Shown: positions 23,885 to 32,052 of the stretch, piece after piece | Layout of the letters: each line of letters opens with the position of its first letter | Position numbering within the stretch: position 1 is the first letter of the stretch | Source: an uncultured Flavobacteriales bacterium | Lineage (GTDB): Bacteria > Bacteroidota > Bacteroidia > Flavobacteriales_D > Crocinitomicaceae | Length of the DNA stretch: 36,969 nucleotides | Reading direction: 5' to 3' | NCBI GenBank assembly: GCA_905478665.1 | Contig: CAJQJL010000047.1 | Span: 1 to 36,969, forward strand | The notes under the pieces: model-generated | The model's database searches: none | What the model was told of the DNA's origin: nothing | Seen by the model: only the letters and a program-made list of their open reading frames with translations | Made by a program: the position numbers and the translations under genes

Positions 23885-26032
23885 TTACTTCACCAAGGTC
23901 ATTTCATCTACAAGGTGCTTTGCACCAGAATAAACATCCATTACCCAAAGAACGTAACGTATATCCACAGAGATATTTCTACAACGTGAAGCATCGAACA
24001 TAAAATCACTCATGGTGCTTTCCCAAGAACGATCGAAGTTCAGTCCCATTAGGTTTCCCTCGCCATCAATTACTGGTGAACCAGAATTTCCTCCTGTCGT
24101 GTGATTTGATCCTGAGAAGCACACCCATAACTCACCATCTTGTGCGTAATCACCGTATTCTTTCTTCGCTGCTAATTCCTTCATTCTTGGAAGTAATTCG
24201 TAGTCTGCATTCCCTGTGTTGTTCTTCGCGATGATCCCGTTGATTGTTGTATGATTCGTATACATCATTCCGTCATGTGGAGCGGAACCTTCTAACTTCC
24301 CATAAGTAATACGCATCGTTGAATTCGCATCAGGCCACATTTTTTCATCTGGGAACATTTCCATTCTTCCAGCAACATATTTCTTTAATAAGGCATCCAT
24401 CTCCGTTGAGTAAACGCGTGCTTCTGGAATAACGTTCGCAAAGAAGTTCGCATTCGCCGCTTCCCAAACCTTAAAACCAGGGTCCTTTTTCTGCAATTTT
24501 GCACGAGACTTGCTGCTGAACTTCGACATGAACTTCATGAAACGCTCTTCGTTTGTAAGAACAGATTTAGAATAGATCGAATTCGCTCGTTCTTCTGCAC
24601 TCTCATTCTTTAGGATATCAGGCAATGGGCCGTCACCAATTTGATTCACATATTCTTCTGTTAAGAGTTTAAAAATTTGCTTGTCGATATTCTCATCGTA
24701 GTTCTTAAAAAAGCCTTTCGCACCCTGAATTTGTTTCTGAACAAGTTCTTCTGCTTCTTGGTTTTTACCTTCTGAAATCAACTTTTCATAATCGGCTAAG
24801 AACTTGTCCATTGCGCGTGCACGTGCAAAAACTTCTGGTCCAACATACAAATACTCAATTGCCATAGAGTAACCAAATTCAGCATCTTTGTATTTCTCTA
24901 CAAGCGCATTCATATCGCTAATTACAGAACCATACTTTGTAGCCCAGTCTTTCTTTGATGCCGCCTTATCGTTGTAGACCTTTTCTCTGTCGTATTTGAT
25001 TTGCATGGCATCAACTGTTTTCAAACCGCCGAGCTGACCTATCCATTTCTTCCATGCATTTGCAATTCGCGCTTGCTTGGAAGCATACTTGATTCGTGTC
25101 GCATCAGAGGAACGCATTCCCGCATCGATTACACTCAATGACTTTTCACGCATTTTAATTCGTGCTGGTCGTTCTTTCTCCATGTAAAACTTCAAGTTAC
25201 CTGAAGATAAATGCTGCTCAGTAGTCCCTGGAAAACCGTATACCATTGTAAATTCACCAGCTACTCTATTTTTTACAGAAACAGGTAAGAAATGTAATGG
25301 CTTGTAAGGAACATTTGATTCGCTGTACTCAGCAGGCTCATTATTTGCTCCTGCATATACACGGAACACAGAGAAATCACCTGTGTGTCGTGGCCACATC
25401 CAATTGTCAGTATCTCCACCGAACTTCCCGATTGAATTGGGAGGTGTTCCAACTAATCGAACATCCAAAAAGGTTTCCTTCACGATCATGTAATATTCAT
25501 TCCCGTAGTTAAATGCTTTGATTTTTGCTGAATAGTGATTCCCGTTGGTTGCGTCACCTACAAGTTTGTCAATGTTTGCCTTTAATTTCGCATTCAATGC
25601 ATCTCCCGAAAGTCCTTCTGTTCCGAAAAGCGCATCTGTTGTTACATCTTGAATACGAACCACGCGTGAAGCCGTTAATCCCGGATTGACTTTTTCTTCT
25701 TTCTTGTCCTTCGCCCAAAACCCATACTTGAGGTAATCATTCTCTAAGGATGAATGTGATTGAATTTGAGAGTATCCGCAGTGATGATTCGTCAACAACA
25801 ATCCTTGTCCAGAAACCAATTCAGCTGTACATCCTCCACCAAAATGAAGAATGGCATCTTTTAAGCTTGAGTTATTCACGTCATAGATGTCCTCAGCGGA
25901 GAGCTTCATCCCCATTGCTTGCATGTCACTTTCAAATGCTTTGATAAGTGATGGGATCAACATTCCCTCCTCTGCCAATGATCTGCCGACAGATGTAAGT
26001 ACAACTAACGCTATTAATAGATACCTTTTCAT
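23885..26032 (-). CDS. S46 family dipeptidyl peptidase, predicted DPP11 (Asp/Glu-specific)
   Basis: 715 residues, full length for the family. The signal peptide ends near SLA-EE (residue 20), so the enzyme is periplasmic. The chymotrypsin-like triad is visible: His84 in TNHHCGYS, Asp near 226 in GGDTDNWMWPRH, and Ser650 in GGNSGSPV. S46 peptidases release dipeptides from peptide N-termini. In the family the residue 18 after the catalytic Ser sets specificity: Arg (Arg673 of Porphyromonas DPP11) prefers Asp/Glu at P1, Gly marks DPP7. Here residue 668 is Arg (NFDRSWE), so I predict DPP11. It has its own promoter and is not in an operon. Downstream an ATGCGG/CCGCAT pair near 23838-23864 is a weak terminator candidate. 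Confidence 0.92.
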   Translation of the reverse strand: MKRYLLIALVVLTSVGRSLAEEGMLIPSLIKAFESDMQAMGMKLSAEDIYDVNNSSLKDAILHFGGGCTAELVSGQGLLLTNHHCGYSQIQSHSSLENDYLKYGFWAKDKKEEKVNPGLTASRVVRIQDVTTDALFGTEGLSGDALNAKLKANIDKLVGDATNGNHYSAKIKAFNYGNEYYMIVKETFLDVRLVGTPPNSIGKFGGDTDNWMWPRHTGDFSVFRVYAGANNEPAEYSESNVPYKPLHFLPVSVKNRVAGEFTMVYGFPGTTEQHLSSGNLKFYMEKERPARIKMREKSLSVIDAGMRSSDATRIKYASKQARIANAWKKWIGQLGGLKTVDAMQIKYDREKVYNDKAASKKDWATKYGSVISDMNALVEKYKDAEFGYSMAIEYLYVGPEVFARARAMDKFLADYEKLISEGKNQEAEELVQKQIQGAKGFFKNYDENIDKQIFKLLTEEYVNQIGDGPLPDILKNESAEERANSIYSKSVLTNEERFMKFMSKFSSKSRAKLQKKDPGFKVWEAANANFFANVIPEARVYSTEMDALLKKYVAGRMEMFPDEKMWPDANSTMRITYGKLEGSAPHDGMMYTNHTTINGIIAKNNTGNADYELLPRMKELAAKKEYGDYAQDGELWVCFSGSNHTTGGNSGSPVIDGEGNLMGLNFDRSWESTMSDFMFDASRCRNISVDIRYVLWVMDVYSGAKHLVDEMTLVK

Positions 26033-26053
26033 TTCTTGATTTTTAGATTTCGC

Positions 26054-26081
26054 TAAAGATAATGAGATTTCAATTATACAA
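26054..26081 (-). promoter_or_regulatory. Promoter of the S46 peptidase gene
   Basis: Minus strand TTG (26081-26079), 17-bp spacer, then TATCTTTA (26061-26054), one base off TAnnTTTG; the ATG follows 21 bp later. Confidence 0.55.
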
Positions 26082-26102
26082 TTAACCGATCATCCGATTG
26101 TT

Positions 26103-26395
26103 GGGACTTTAGACTTTAGACTTTTAGATGTTAAGACTTTAAGACTGCCAGACATTAAGACTTTTAGACTTTAGATGTTAAGACGTTAAGACTGCCAGAC
26201 ATTAAGACCTTTAGACTTTAGATGTTAAGACTTTAAGACTGCCAGACATTAAGACTTTTAGACTTTAGATGTTAAGACTTTCAGACTGCCAGACATTAAG
26301 AACTTTAGACCTTTAGATGTTAAGACGTTAAGACTGCCAGACATTAAGACCTTTAGACTTTAAGACATTAGGACATTAGGACATTAGGACATTAG
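26103..26395. repeat. 47-bp tandem repeat array between divergent genes
   Basis: Units beginning GACTGCCAGACATTAAGAC start at 26143, 26190, 26237, 26284 and 26332 (spacings 47, 47, 47, 48), preceded by a partial unit from 26103. Each unit is itself built from GACTTTAGA and GACATTAAGA-like words. The array ends with four copies of the 8-mer GACATTAG (26364-26395). There are no unique spacers, so it is not CRISPR. It fills most of the 444-471 bp between the divergent S46 peptidase and the membrane-protein gene, upstream of the peptidase promoter; nothing else is seen there. Confidence 0.92.
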
Positions 26396-26503
26396 ACTAA
26401 AATAAAAACCATTCATACATATATAGCTCTATTCACACTACTTTTTTGACAATCCGATGTCTCTCATGTTGAACAATTGATAAATCGAATTAAATTTGTT
26501 GTA

Positions 26504-27172
26504 ATGAATTTACTTGACTTTGCATTTAGGCTTGGGGTATTATTTGCCATTTACGGTTTCCTTTGGGGACTAATTGAGATTGGCATGTTTCTACTCGCGG
26601 GAGGAAGAAAACGAACGATTGCACAGGCTTACCTAATTAAGGCCATAAAATATTTTTTCCTCGTGGATGTTACTTTCCTTTTTTGCTTGGACGGCAGTCA
26701 CACAGGGACATTCGAAAATAGTCAAGTTATTTTTGCAGGACTCATCCTACTTACCTATTTCGTTGGAAAACTTCAAAAAAATCAGAACCGCAGTATGTTC
26801 TTCAAATTGTCAGGAAGAAACTTACCGAATATGAAGCAGAATAATTTCAGTATGCGTTTGGAAAGCATCGTTATTGCGATATCACTGGCCATTTTTGTAT
26901 CATTCTGGTTCTTTCCTGAATTTTCAATGAATCCAATTTCTATTTGGTTCAAAGAGAGCATTCTCAATATCGAAGACACACCTGTGTTCGGGTTTATCTT
27001 TAAGGTGATCGGATTCTTCTTTTTACTAAGCCTTATCTTTAAAATGGCTGGTGCTTTGGGTTTTGTCTTAAGTGGAGGAAAAGGCCCACGAAATCCTATG
27101 GATGATGATCCAAATGGAGGAAATTCGTCTGGAATTGAAGATCAATTTGTTGATTACGAAGAGGTTGATTGA
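26504..27172 (+). CDS. Membrane protein, unknown function
   Basis: 222 residues from the ATG at 26504; an in-frame TTG at 26477 would add nine residues and cannot be excluded. About five hydrophobic segments lie at residues 1-35, 48-66, 72-88, 118-138 and 160-185. The last 40 residues are polar and acidic (GGKGPRNPMDDDPN to DYEEVD). No family recognised. Immediately downstream is a single copy of the GACTTTAAGAC-type repeat. Confidence 0.7.
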   Translation: MNLLDFAFRLGVLFAIYGFLWGLIEIGMFLLAGGRKRTIAQAYLIKAIKYFFLVDVTFLFCLDGSHTGTFENSQVIFAGLILLTYFVGKLQKNQNRSMFFKLSGRNLPNMKQNNFSMRLESIVIAISLAIFVSFWFFPEFSMNPISIWFKESILNIEDTPVFGFIFKVIGFFFLLSLIFKMAGALGFVLSGGKGPRNPMDDDPNGGNSSGIEDQFVDYEEVD

Positions 27173-27174
27173 GT

Positions 27175-27201
27175 TTGGGACTTTAAGACTGATAGACTTT
27201 A
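27175..27201. repeat. Dispersed copy of the GACTTTAAGAC-type repeat
   Basis: TTGGGACTTTAAGACTGATA-like sequence starts right after the stop codon at 27172 and shares TTGGGACTTTA with the left edge of the array at 26101. A further short piece (TTAGACTTTAGAC, 27273-27285) spans the stop codon of coaE. Confidence 0.6.
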
Positions 27202-27270
27202 GGGCTGTTGAATTCGAGAGCATTTCGACTGGCTCAATGTAAGACCTCAGTCAACGAAGGATGTTGAAGA

Positions 27271-27852
27271 TTAGACTTTAGACAAATTACTCAAAACATC
27301 TACCACCTGTTTTAAAAGGGGTTCTTTATCGTCATTTATCAGGACAAAATCAGCTAGTTCAATTTTCTTATCATCGCTCCATTGCTTATTCATTCGTTGC
27401 TTTACCTCATCTTCTGAAACTCCATCACGACTCATCACTCGCTTTATTCTCAGCTCTTCTGGTGCAGTTACGAGAATCATCTCATCTAGTTGTTTATTCG
27501 CTCCAGTTTCAAACAATATGGCAGCTTCGTTGAATACAATTGGAGAGGAAGTGTTTTCTGCAAAATCTGTAAAAGCCTGACGAACTTTAGGGTGAATTAA
27601 TGCATTCACCTTTGTAAGAGCCTTATCGTCTGAAAAGATGATTTTCGCCAATAAGGGTTTGTTCACCCCATCCTTTGAATATATTTCCTTACCAAAAAGT
27701 TCAATTAACCCTGCTTTTATCTCTGGATCTGTATTGACTAGGTCTTTAGACACCTGATCGGAATTGAACACAGGAAAGCCCAGAGTTTCAATAATCTTGG
27801 ATACAATGCTTTTGCCAGAACCAATTCCGCCAGTAATTCCAACTTTCAACAT
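27271..27852 (-). CDS. coaE: Dephospho-CoA kinase
   Basis: 193 residues. Catalyses ATP-dependent phosphorylation of dephospho-CoA, the last step of CoA synthesis. The P-loop GITGGIGSGKS is at residues 5-15, followed by the FPVFNSDQVSKDL substrate block, the HPKVRQAF motif and the late MSRDGVSEDEVKQRMNKQW lid. It starts 3 bp after the siaC stop. Its last codons and stop lie within a copy of the GACTTTAGAC repeat family. Confidence 0.95.
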   Translation of the reverse strand: MLKVGITGGIGSGKSIVSKIIETLGFPVFNSDQVSKDLVNTDPEIKAGLIELFGKEIYSKDGVNKPLLAKIIFSDDKALTKVNALIHPKVRQAFTDFAENTSSPIVFNEAAILFETGANKQLDEMILVTAPEELRIKRVMSRDGVSEDEVKQRMNKQWSDDKKIELADFVLINDDKEPLLKQVVDVLSNLSKV

Positions 27853-27855
27853 GAT

Positions 27856-28239
27856 TTAGATTTCATCGACCTCAATGATACTAAAGGGAAGCTCTACGAT
27901 TGCTTGGTAATCTTCACCAGCTTCTGCCATATCCTCGTCTTCCGTTTCAAAATACCAATTCACATGTACAGTTGTAACACCTCCATTCATTTTCTCCAAG
28001 CGTTTGAACAAATCAAGAATGCATTTTGAGGAAGATGTATTAAAATACTCCAATTTCATATCGAGTGTCGTACTCTCATTCGCTTGCTTCGCATACTCCT
28101 CCAGCCATTCATTCAAAGGGGCATAAAACTCTACCGAGTTTTCAGGAATTGATCGCCCTCTTAATTCTAAAATACCCGTGTCACCATTAAAATCAATTTC
28201 TGGTGTTTTTGGTGAGCCTTCAAGACGAAATTTTTCCAT
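27856..28239 (-). CDS. SiaC family (DUF1987) regulatory phosphoprotein
   Basis: 127 residues from the ATG at 28239; a TTG two codons upstream is a less likely start. The family signatures are present: EGSPKTPEIDFNGDTGILELRGRS at the N-terminus and the phosphorylation-site segment EYFNTSSSKCILDLF near the middle. In Pseudomonas, SiaC is phosphorylated there on Thr by the kinase SiaB, and the unphosphorylated form activates the diguanylate cyclase SiaD. It lies 15 bp after a SiaB-type kinase gene, so the kinase-substrate pair is kept. Confidence 0.9.
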   Translation of the reverse strand: MEKFRLEGSPKTPEIDFNGDTGILELRGRSIPENSVEFYAPLNEWLEEYAKQANESTTLDMKLEYFNTSSSKCILDLFKRLEKMNGGVTTVHVNWYFETEDEDMAEAGEDYQAIVELPFSIIEVDEI

Positions 28240-28254
28240 AGTCAAATATATTAA

Positions 28255-28806
28255 TTATTCAATAACAACATTTAAACAAAAGAAACTTGAATCTTTGTCG
28301 ATTTCGAGAAATTCATATTCAAGTTTACCCTTGGATTTTCGTGCAATATCGATGAGCCCTAGACCAGCGGTACCCTTTGCTGATCGTTCATCGTTCTTTA
28401 GTTTATTTTTGTACAAGTCGCGCAGTTCATCTGTGTTCAACGCATTCACCATTGCCAGTTTTCTCTTCAATTCTGGAATCCCCTCATTCCCCACATGGTT
28501 CCCAGTGCGAACAATAAATTTATCATCCGCATGCTTAATCATTATCAACGCCGATTTCTGAAGATTCACGGCCTTCTCATCGTCTTCCTGGGTTTCAATA
28601 TGATGGTACAAATTCTGAAAACACTCGACTAAAACATTGAATACGCGCTTTTTCATCTTCGTACTTATGCTGAGTGCATTCATCTTTGATTCCAAAATAT
28701 GCAGGATTGAAGTCAACAGGTCAGCCGTAAACTCCCCTTTGAAAGAAAGGATGATCTTCTCATCCTCCATTTTGCGGTAAAAATCGTAAACATCAGTAAT
28801 AGCCAT
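28255..28806 (-). CDS. SiaB family protein kinase
   Basis: 183 residues from the ATG at 28806, chosen over an 18-codon longer frame because a promoter box lies inside that extension. GHKL-like fold: VECFQNLYHHIE resembles the N-box of histidine-kinase-like and anti-sigma kinases, RTGNHVG and KGTAGLGLIDIARKS the G-boxes that bind ATP. SiaB phosphorylates SiaC, encoded next. No SiaA phosphatase or SiaD cyclase gene is in the window. Confidence 0.88.
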   Translation of the reverse strand: MAITDVYDFYRKMEDEKIILSFKGEFTADLLTSILHILESKMNALSISTKMKKRVFNVLVECFQNLYHHIETQEDDEKAVNLQKSALIMIKHADDKFIVRTGNHVGNEGIPELKRKLAMVNALNTDELRDLYKNKLKNDERSAKGTAGLGLIDIARKSKGKLEYEFLEIDKDSSFFCLNVVIE

Positions 28807-28817
28807 CGTAAGTCCCT

Positions 28818-28848
28818 CAAATATACAAGCATTACAGTAGAAAGTCAA
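28818..28848 (-). promoter_or_regulatory. Promoter of siaB-siaC-coaE
   Basis: Minus strand TTG (28848-28846), 20-bp spacer, TATATTTG (28825-28818): a full match to the Bacteroidota consensus, 11 bp before the ATG. Confidence 0.7.
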
Positions 28849-28871
28849 TAGGCAGAACAAAAAGATAACTG

Positions 28872-28879
28872 TACATTTG
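28872..28879 (+). promoter_or_regulatory. Promoter -7 box abutting the methyltransferase start
   Basis: TACATTTG matches the -7 consensus and ends 4 bp before the ATG at 28884, so the message would be leaderless. No TTG is seen at -33. Confidence 0.5.
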
Positions 28880-28883
28880 CCCT

Positions 28884-29615
28884 ATGGAAAAAGAGTGGTT
28901 CGCGACATGGTTTGATACGTCTTATTATCACGTACTTTACAAGAACAGAAATAATGAAGAAGCTAAGGTCTTTATTGCCAATTTGGCAAATTATTTGGCG
29001 CTTCCTCCTCATGCCGAAGTTCTTGACCTAGCCTGTGGAAAGGGAAGACATTCCATCACTCTTAATGAGTTGGGATACGCTGTTCATGGTGTCGACCTTT
29101 CTGCAAACAGTATTGCCGAGGCAAGTAAGCACGAAAAAGAAGGACTCACCTTTGGGGTGCAGGACATGCGCCTACCAATTCCGAATCGTTCCTTTACAGC
29201 GGTATTCAATCTATTTACCAGTTTTGGTTATTTCGATGATACTTCAGACAATCTAAAAGTGTTGCAATCTGTTCGGCAAATGCTGGATGACAAAGGGTTA
29301 CTTATTATTGACTTTATGAATGCCACCCGCGTAATCAATACATTGGTTACTGAAGAGTCGAAAACAGTAGACGGTATTGATTTTTCGATTCAACGAAATT
29401 ACGATGGAACGCATATTTTCAAAGACATTCATTTTGAAGACAATGGACGTGACTATCATTTCACAGAGCGTGTTCAAGCTTTGCGCTTTGAAGATTTTCA
29501 ATCTCTGTTGAGCGAAAGTCGCTTTGAAATTCTTCGTACTTTTGGCGACTTCAACTTATCGCCATTTGAAGCAGAAACTTCTGATCGTTTAATACTAATT
29601 GCGCAAAAGAATTAA
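28884..29615 (+). CDS. Class I SAM-dependent methyltransferase
   Basis: 243 residues, cytoplasmic. Motif I VLDLACGKGRHSI (near residue 50), the acidic end of strand 2 HGVDLS, motif IV FNLFTSFGYFDD and motif VI LLIIDFMN are the Rossmann-fold SAM-binding elements. The FTSFGYF segment is typical of small Bacteroidota methyltransferases of unknown substrate. The stop overlaps the next start by one base (TAATG). Confidence 0.85.
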   Translation: MEKEWFATWFDTSYYHVLYKNRNNEEAKVFIANLANYLALPPHAEVLDLACGKGRHSITLNELGYAVHGVDLSANSIAEASKHEKEGLTFGVQDMRLPIPNRSFTAVFNLFTSFGYFDDTSDNLKVLQSVRQMLDDKGLLIIDFMNATRVINTLVTEESKTVDGIDFSIQRNYDGTHIFKDIHFEDNGRDYHFTERVQALRFEDFQSLLSESRFEILRTFGDFNLSPFEAETSDRLILIAQKN

Positions 29616-30349
29616 TGGAAACAGTATTTGTCAACATTGCCCTCATTGGATCTGTCCTGGCTGGTGGATTACTGGTATCTTTTTTGAGAAAATCTGATAA
29701 CGAACAGGTAATCAAGTTGACACTTGCTTTTAGTGGAGGATTTCTACTCTCCATTGGCTTCATTCATTTCATCCCAGAACTTTACGAGCACATTGAATTC
29801 AACGTTGGTGCTTTCATTCTCATCGGTTTTTTAATTCAGTTAATTCTCGAGTTTTTCTCTGGTGGGATAGAACATGGTCACGTGCATGTGCACAAAACAG
29901 CGAAACTTCCACTTGGTTTGATTATCGCACTGAGCATTCACTCCATTTTAGAAGGTATTCCATTGGGAAGTCAATTAGGAGGGTTTGAAATAGCCACGAG
30001 TCATCATCATACAGGTGATCAAACCTTGTTGTACGGCATTCTCTTTCATCGTCTCCCCGTTGCGATTGCCCTAATGACCCTACTTGTAACATCTGGAATT
30101 AGCAAAACGAAATCTTGGATCGTTCTCGCTTTCTTCGCCATTACCACACCTGTCGGATTACTGATTGGTTATTATGCTGGCTCCATCACTACAGACTTCG
30201 ATTTCAACATAATTCTCGCAATCGTTGTGGGAATGTTCCTCCATATTTCTACAACCATTATCTTTGAGACAAGTGAGAATCATAAGTTTAATTTCTTGAA
30301 GCTAATTACGATTTTCGCTGGTTGCGCGCTTGCATTCTTTATGCACTAG
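29615..30349 (+). CDS. ZIP family divalent metal transporter
   Basis: 244 residues with about eight membrane helices. The ZIP binuclear metal site is recognisable: HFIPELYEH early, HSILEGIPLGSQ in the fourth helix (H-x3-E-G) and FHRLPVAIAL in the fifth. A His-rich loop (HGHVHVHK, and SHHHTGD) lies between helices. ZIP proteins bring zinc or similar ions into the cytoplasm. Translationally coupled to the upstream methyltransferase; no metal-responsive operator was identified. Confidence 0.9.
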   Translation: METVFVNIALIGSVLAGGLLVSFLRKSDNEQVIKLTLAFSGGFLLSIGFIHFIPELYEHIEFNVGAFILIGFLIQLILEFFSGGIEHGHVHVHKTAKLPLGLIIALSIHSILEGIPLGSQLGGFEIATSHHHTGDQTLLYGILFHRLPVAIALMTLLVTSGISKTKSWIVLAFFAITTPVGLLIGYYAGSITTDFDFNIILAIVVGMFLHISTTIIFETSENHKFNFLKLITIFAGCALAFFMH

Positions 30350-30351
30350 CT

Positions 30352-30999
30352 ATGGAAAGATTTAAAGGGATATTTAAGATCAATGTTTTTCTGTTTACCA
30401 GCTTGTTCTTTATTGGAGCTGGTGGAATCATGCTTCTTATGTATGAAAAGATCGACATTCATCTTGGAATCAACGGAATTCACACGCTTTTTCTCGACAC
30501 TTTTTTCACCTACGTTACGTATCTCGGCGATGGAATCACCACGAGTATCGCCGTCATTATTGTCGGTATCCTTGCCTTCAAACGTCACCGTTACGCGACT
30601 TTCGTATTGGGTTGGGTAACACTGATTCTTGTCGGTGTGTTTTCTCAACTCTTGAAGCGTGCAGTTTTTCCTGAAGCTTCACGCCCTGCAAAATTCATCG
30701 GGGAACAACTCCTTTATTTGGTGCCCGATGTTGAAATACATTCTGCAAATTCATTTCCTTCTGGACATACTACAGCAGCTTTTGCCTTCTTCGCTTTTGT
30801 GACAATGGTGTTTTTCAAAAACAATAAACTTATGCAATTTGTAATGGCAATGGTTGCCGTACTTATCGGATATTCGCGCATGTACCTGTCGCAACATTTC
30901 TTAGAGGATGTTGTAACAGGTGCAGTACTAGGACTGATTTGTTATGCACTAGCGCACTGGTTTGTATCGATGTTTCCATTTGGGAAGACCCTGAATTAA
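30352..30999 (+). CDS. Membrane PAP2 phosphatase
   Basis: 215 residues from the ATG at 30352, 2 bp after the ZIP stop; a longer TTG-started frame would overlap it. Six hydrophobic segments. The active-site motifs are K-R-AVFPEAS-RP, then NSFPSGHTTA (P-S-G-H), then SRMYLSQHFLED (S-R-x5-H-x3-D). Such proteins dephosphorylate lipid phosphates, for example undecaprenyl pyrophosphate or lipid A, on the periplasmic side. The substrate is not decided by sequence. Third gene of the operon. Confidence 0.9.
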   Translation: MERFKGIFKINVFLFTSLFFIGAGGIMLLMYEKIDIHLGINGIHTLFLDTFFTYVTYLGDGITTSIAVIIVGILAFKRHRYATFVLGWVTLILVGVFSQLLKRAVFPEASRPAKFIGEQLLYLVPDVEIHSANSFPSGHTTAAFAFFAFVTMVFFKNNKLMQFVMAMVAVLIGYSRMYLSQHFLEDVVTGAVLGLICYALAHWFVSMFPFGKTLN

Positions 31000-31041
31000 A
31001 GAGTTGAACCCAGCCAATTACGTAAATAAATTCACACTACT

Positions 31042-31264
31042 TTACCACCATTTCTTGTAGCGAAACAAGATGATCATAAATAGGGTAATACATCCCATTA
31101 CCCCCCATGTCATTATGTAACCATTCTCCCAAGATAACTCTGGCATGTATTTAAAATTCATTCCGTATACTCCGACTACAAAGGTCAATGGGATGAAAAT
31201 AGTAGAAACGATGGTGAGTACCTTCATCACATTGTTCAACTTCATCCCTTGATATGCGTGGTAT
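31042..31264 (-). pseudogene. CorA magnesium transporter, C-terminal remnant
   Basis: Only about 73 codons remain. They encode the end of CorA: NNVMKVLTIVSTIFIPLTF, the diagnostic YGMNF signature that forms the pore mouth, the MPEL loop, the last membrane helix and a basic tail ending KKWW. Upstream the reading frame continues (YHAYQG) up to base 31264, where the IS inverted repeat begins, and meets a stop inside it. The large N-terminal cytoplasmic domain is missing and not found elsewhere in the window. An internal ATG at 31245 is unlikely to give a working channel. Confidence 0.88.
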
Positions 31265-32052
31265 GGTTCTGTCGCATCTGTTCAATCACATTCTAAAATA
31301 ATCATTAATTCCAGCAATCAAGCAGCTAGTGATTTGAAGTTCTTGAATGTGCTTTCATCTTGACCTACAAGTTGATTCTTCTTTATCATTCTTACAATCT
31401 CAATTCCAGCAAGTGTCCTCCTTGCTGATTCAAACTCTTTAAAACCCAGTCCCTGTTGTATTTTCCACTTGATAAAACGGTGGTCTTGTTCGACAATGTT
31501 ATTCAAATACTTGCATTGACGAATTTTAATCTTTGATTTAGTAGCCAATGCTCTTCGATTGTAAACGCGTATTGCACTGGAGTTGGCACCGCTTTTGTCA
31601 ATGTTGATTAGCACTGGCTTTCCATTATTCTCAATTGCCTTAATTAAAAAGCTCTGGGCACTCATGCGTTGCCGCCTTTTCGTCAAAAGGAAGTCCACTG
31701 TGTTACCCTCCCTGTCAACGGCTCGGTATAGATACTTCCATTCACCCTTCACTTTGATGTAAGTCTCATCTAACCTCCATCTGTTCCCAACAGGCTTTTT
31801 ACGTTTTCTAAACTCCTTTTCAAGAAGTGGCGAGAACTTGAATACCCATCGCTGTATAGTAGCATGGTCCACTTTTACCCCGCGAATTGAAAGTAACTCC
31901 TCTACATCTCAATAGCTTAGACTGAAGCGTAATTTGAAGTATACAGCTTGGAGAATTACAGCTTTTGGAAAGCAATGATGCTTGAACATGACAGTTAGTT
32001 TTGCTCAAAGCTATCAATTTTCTAAAATCACTACATTAGATGCGACAGAACC
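31265..32052 (-). mobile_element. IS6-family insertion sequence, 788 bp
   Basis: GGTTCTGTCGCATCT (31265-31279) and its exact complement AGATGCGACAGAACC (32038-32052) are 15-bp terminal inverted repeats around a single IS6-type transposase gene; the 788-bp size suits the family. The 8 bp outside the two ends (CGTGGTAT left, GAAAAAAG right) differ, so there is no target-site duplication. The left flank is corA and the right flank a conjugation gene, as expected after a replicon fusion or adjacent deletion. Confidence 0.93.
31318..31989 (-). pseudogene. IS6-family DDE transposase broken by one stop codon
   Basis: Read from the ATG at 31989, the frame gives the family N-terminus (MFKHHCFPKAVILQAVYFKL), then a TGA at 31911-31909 in place of the Arg codon expected in the SYRDVEE motif (CGA to TGA, one transition), then continues intact to 31318, 223 residues in all. 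The catalytic D-D-E residues are in DETYIKVKGEWKYLYRAVD, NIDKSGAN and VEQDH. The part after the stop (from 31872) could start at an internal ATG but lacks the helix-turn-helix, so the element is probably not autonomous. Confidence 0.9.

Noticed and set aside
26103..26395. CRISPR-like repeat array
   Set aside because: Units are directly adjacent with no unique spacers, are themselves made of short words, and no cas gene is nearby.
27205..27270. Palindromic extragenic element around ATTTCGACTGGCTCAATG
   Set aside because: It resembles short dispersed intergenic sequences seen in many bacteria, but only a 5-bp inverted pair (GACTG/CAGTC) could be found, too little to call.
31042..31245. Short functional CorA-like protein starting at the internal ATG
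   Set aside because: The frame continues upstream as CorA to the IS boundary, and the remaining part lacks most of the transporter.
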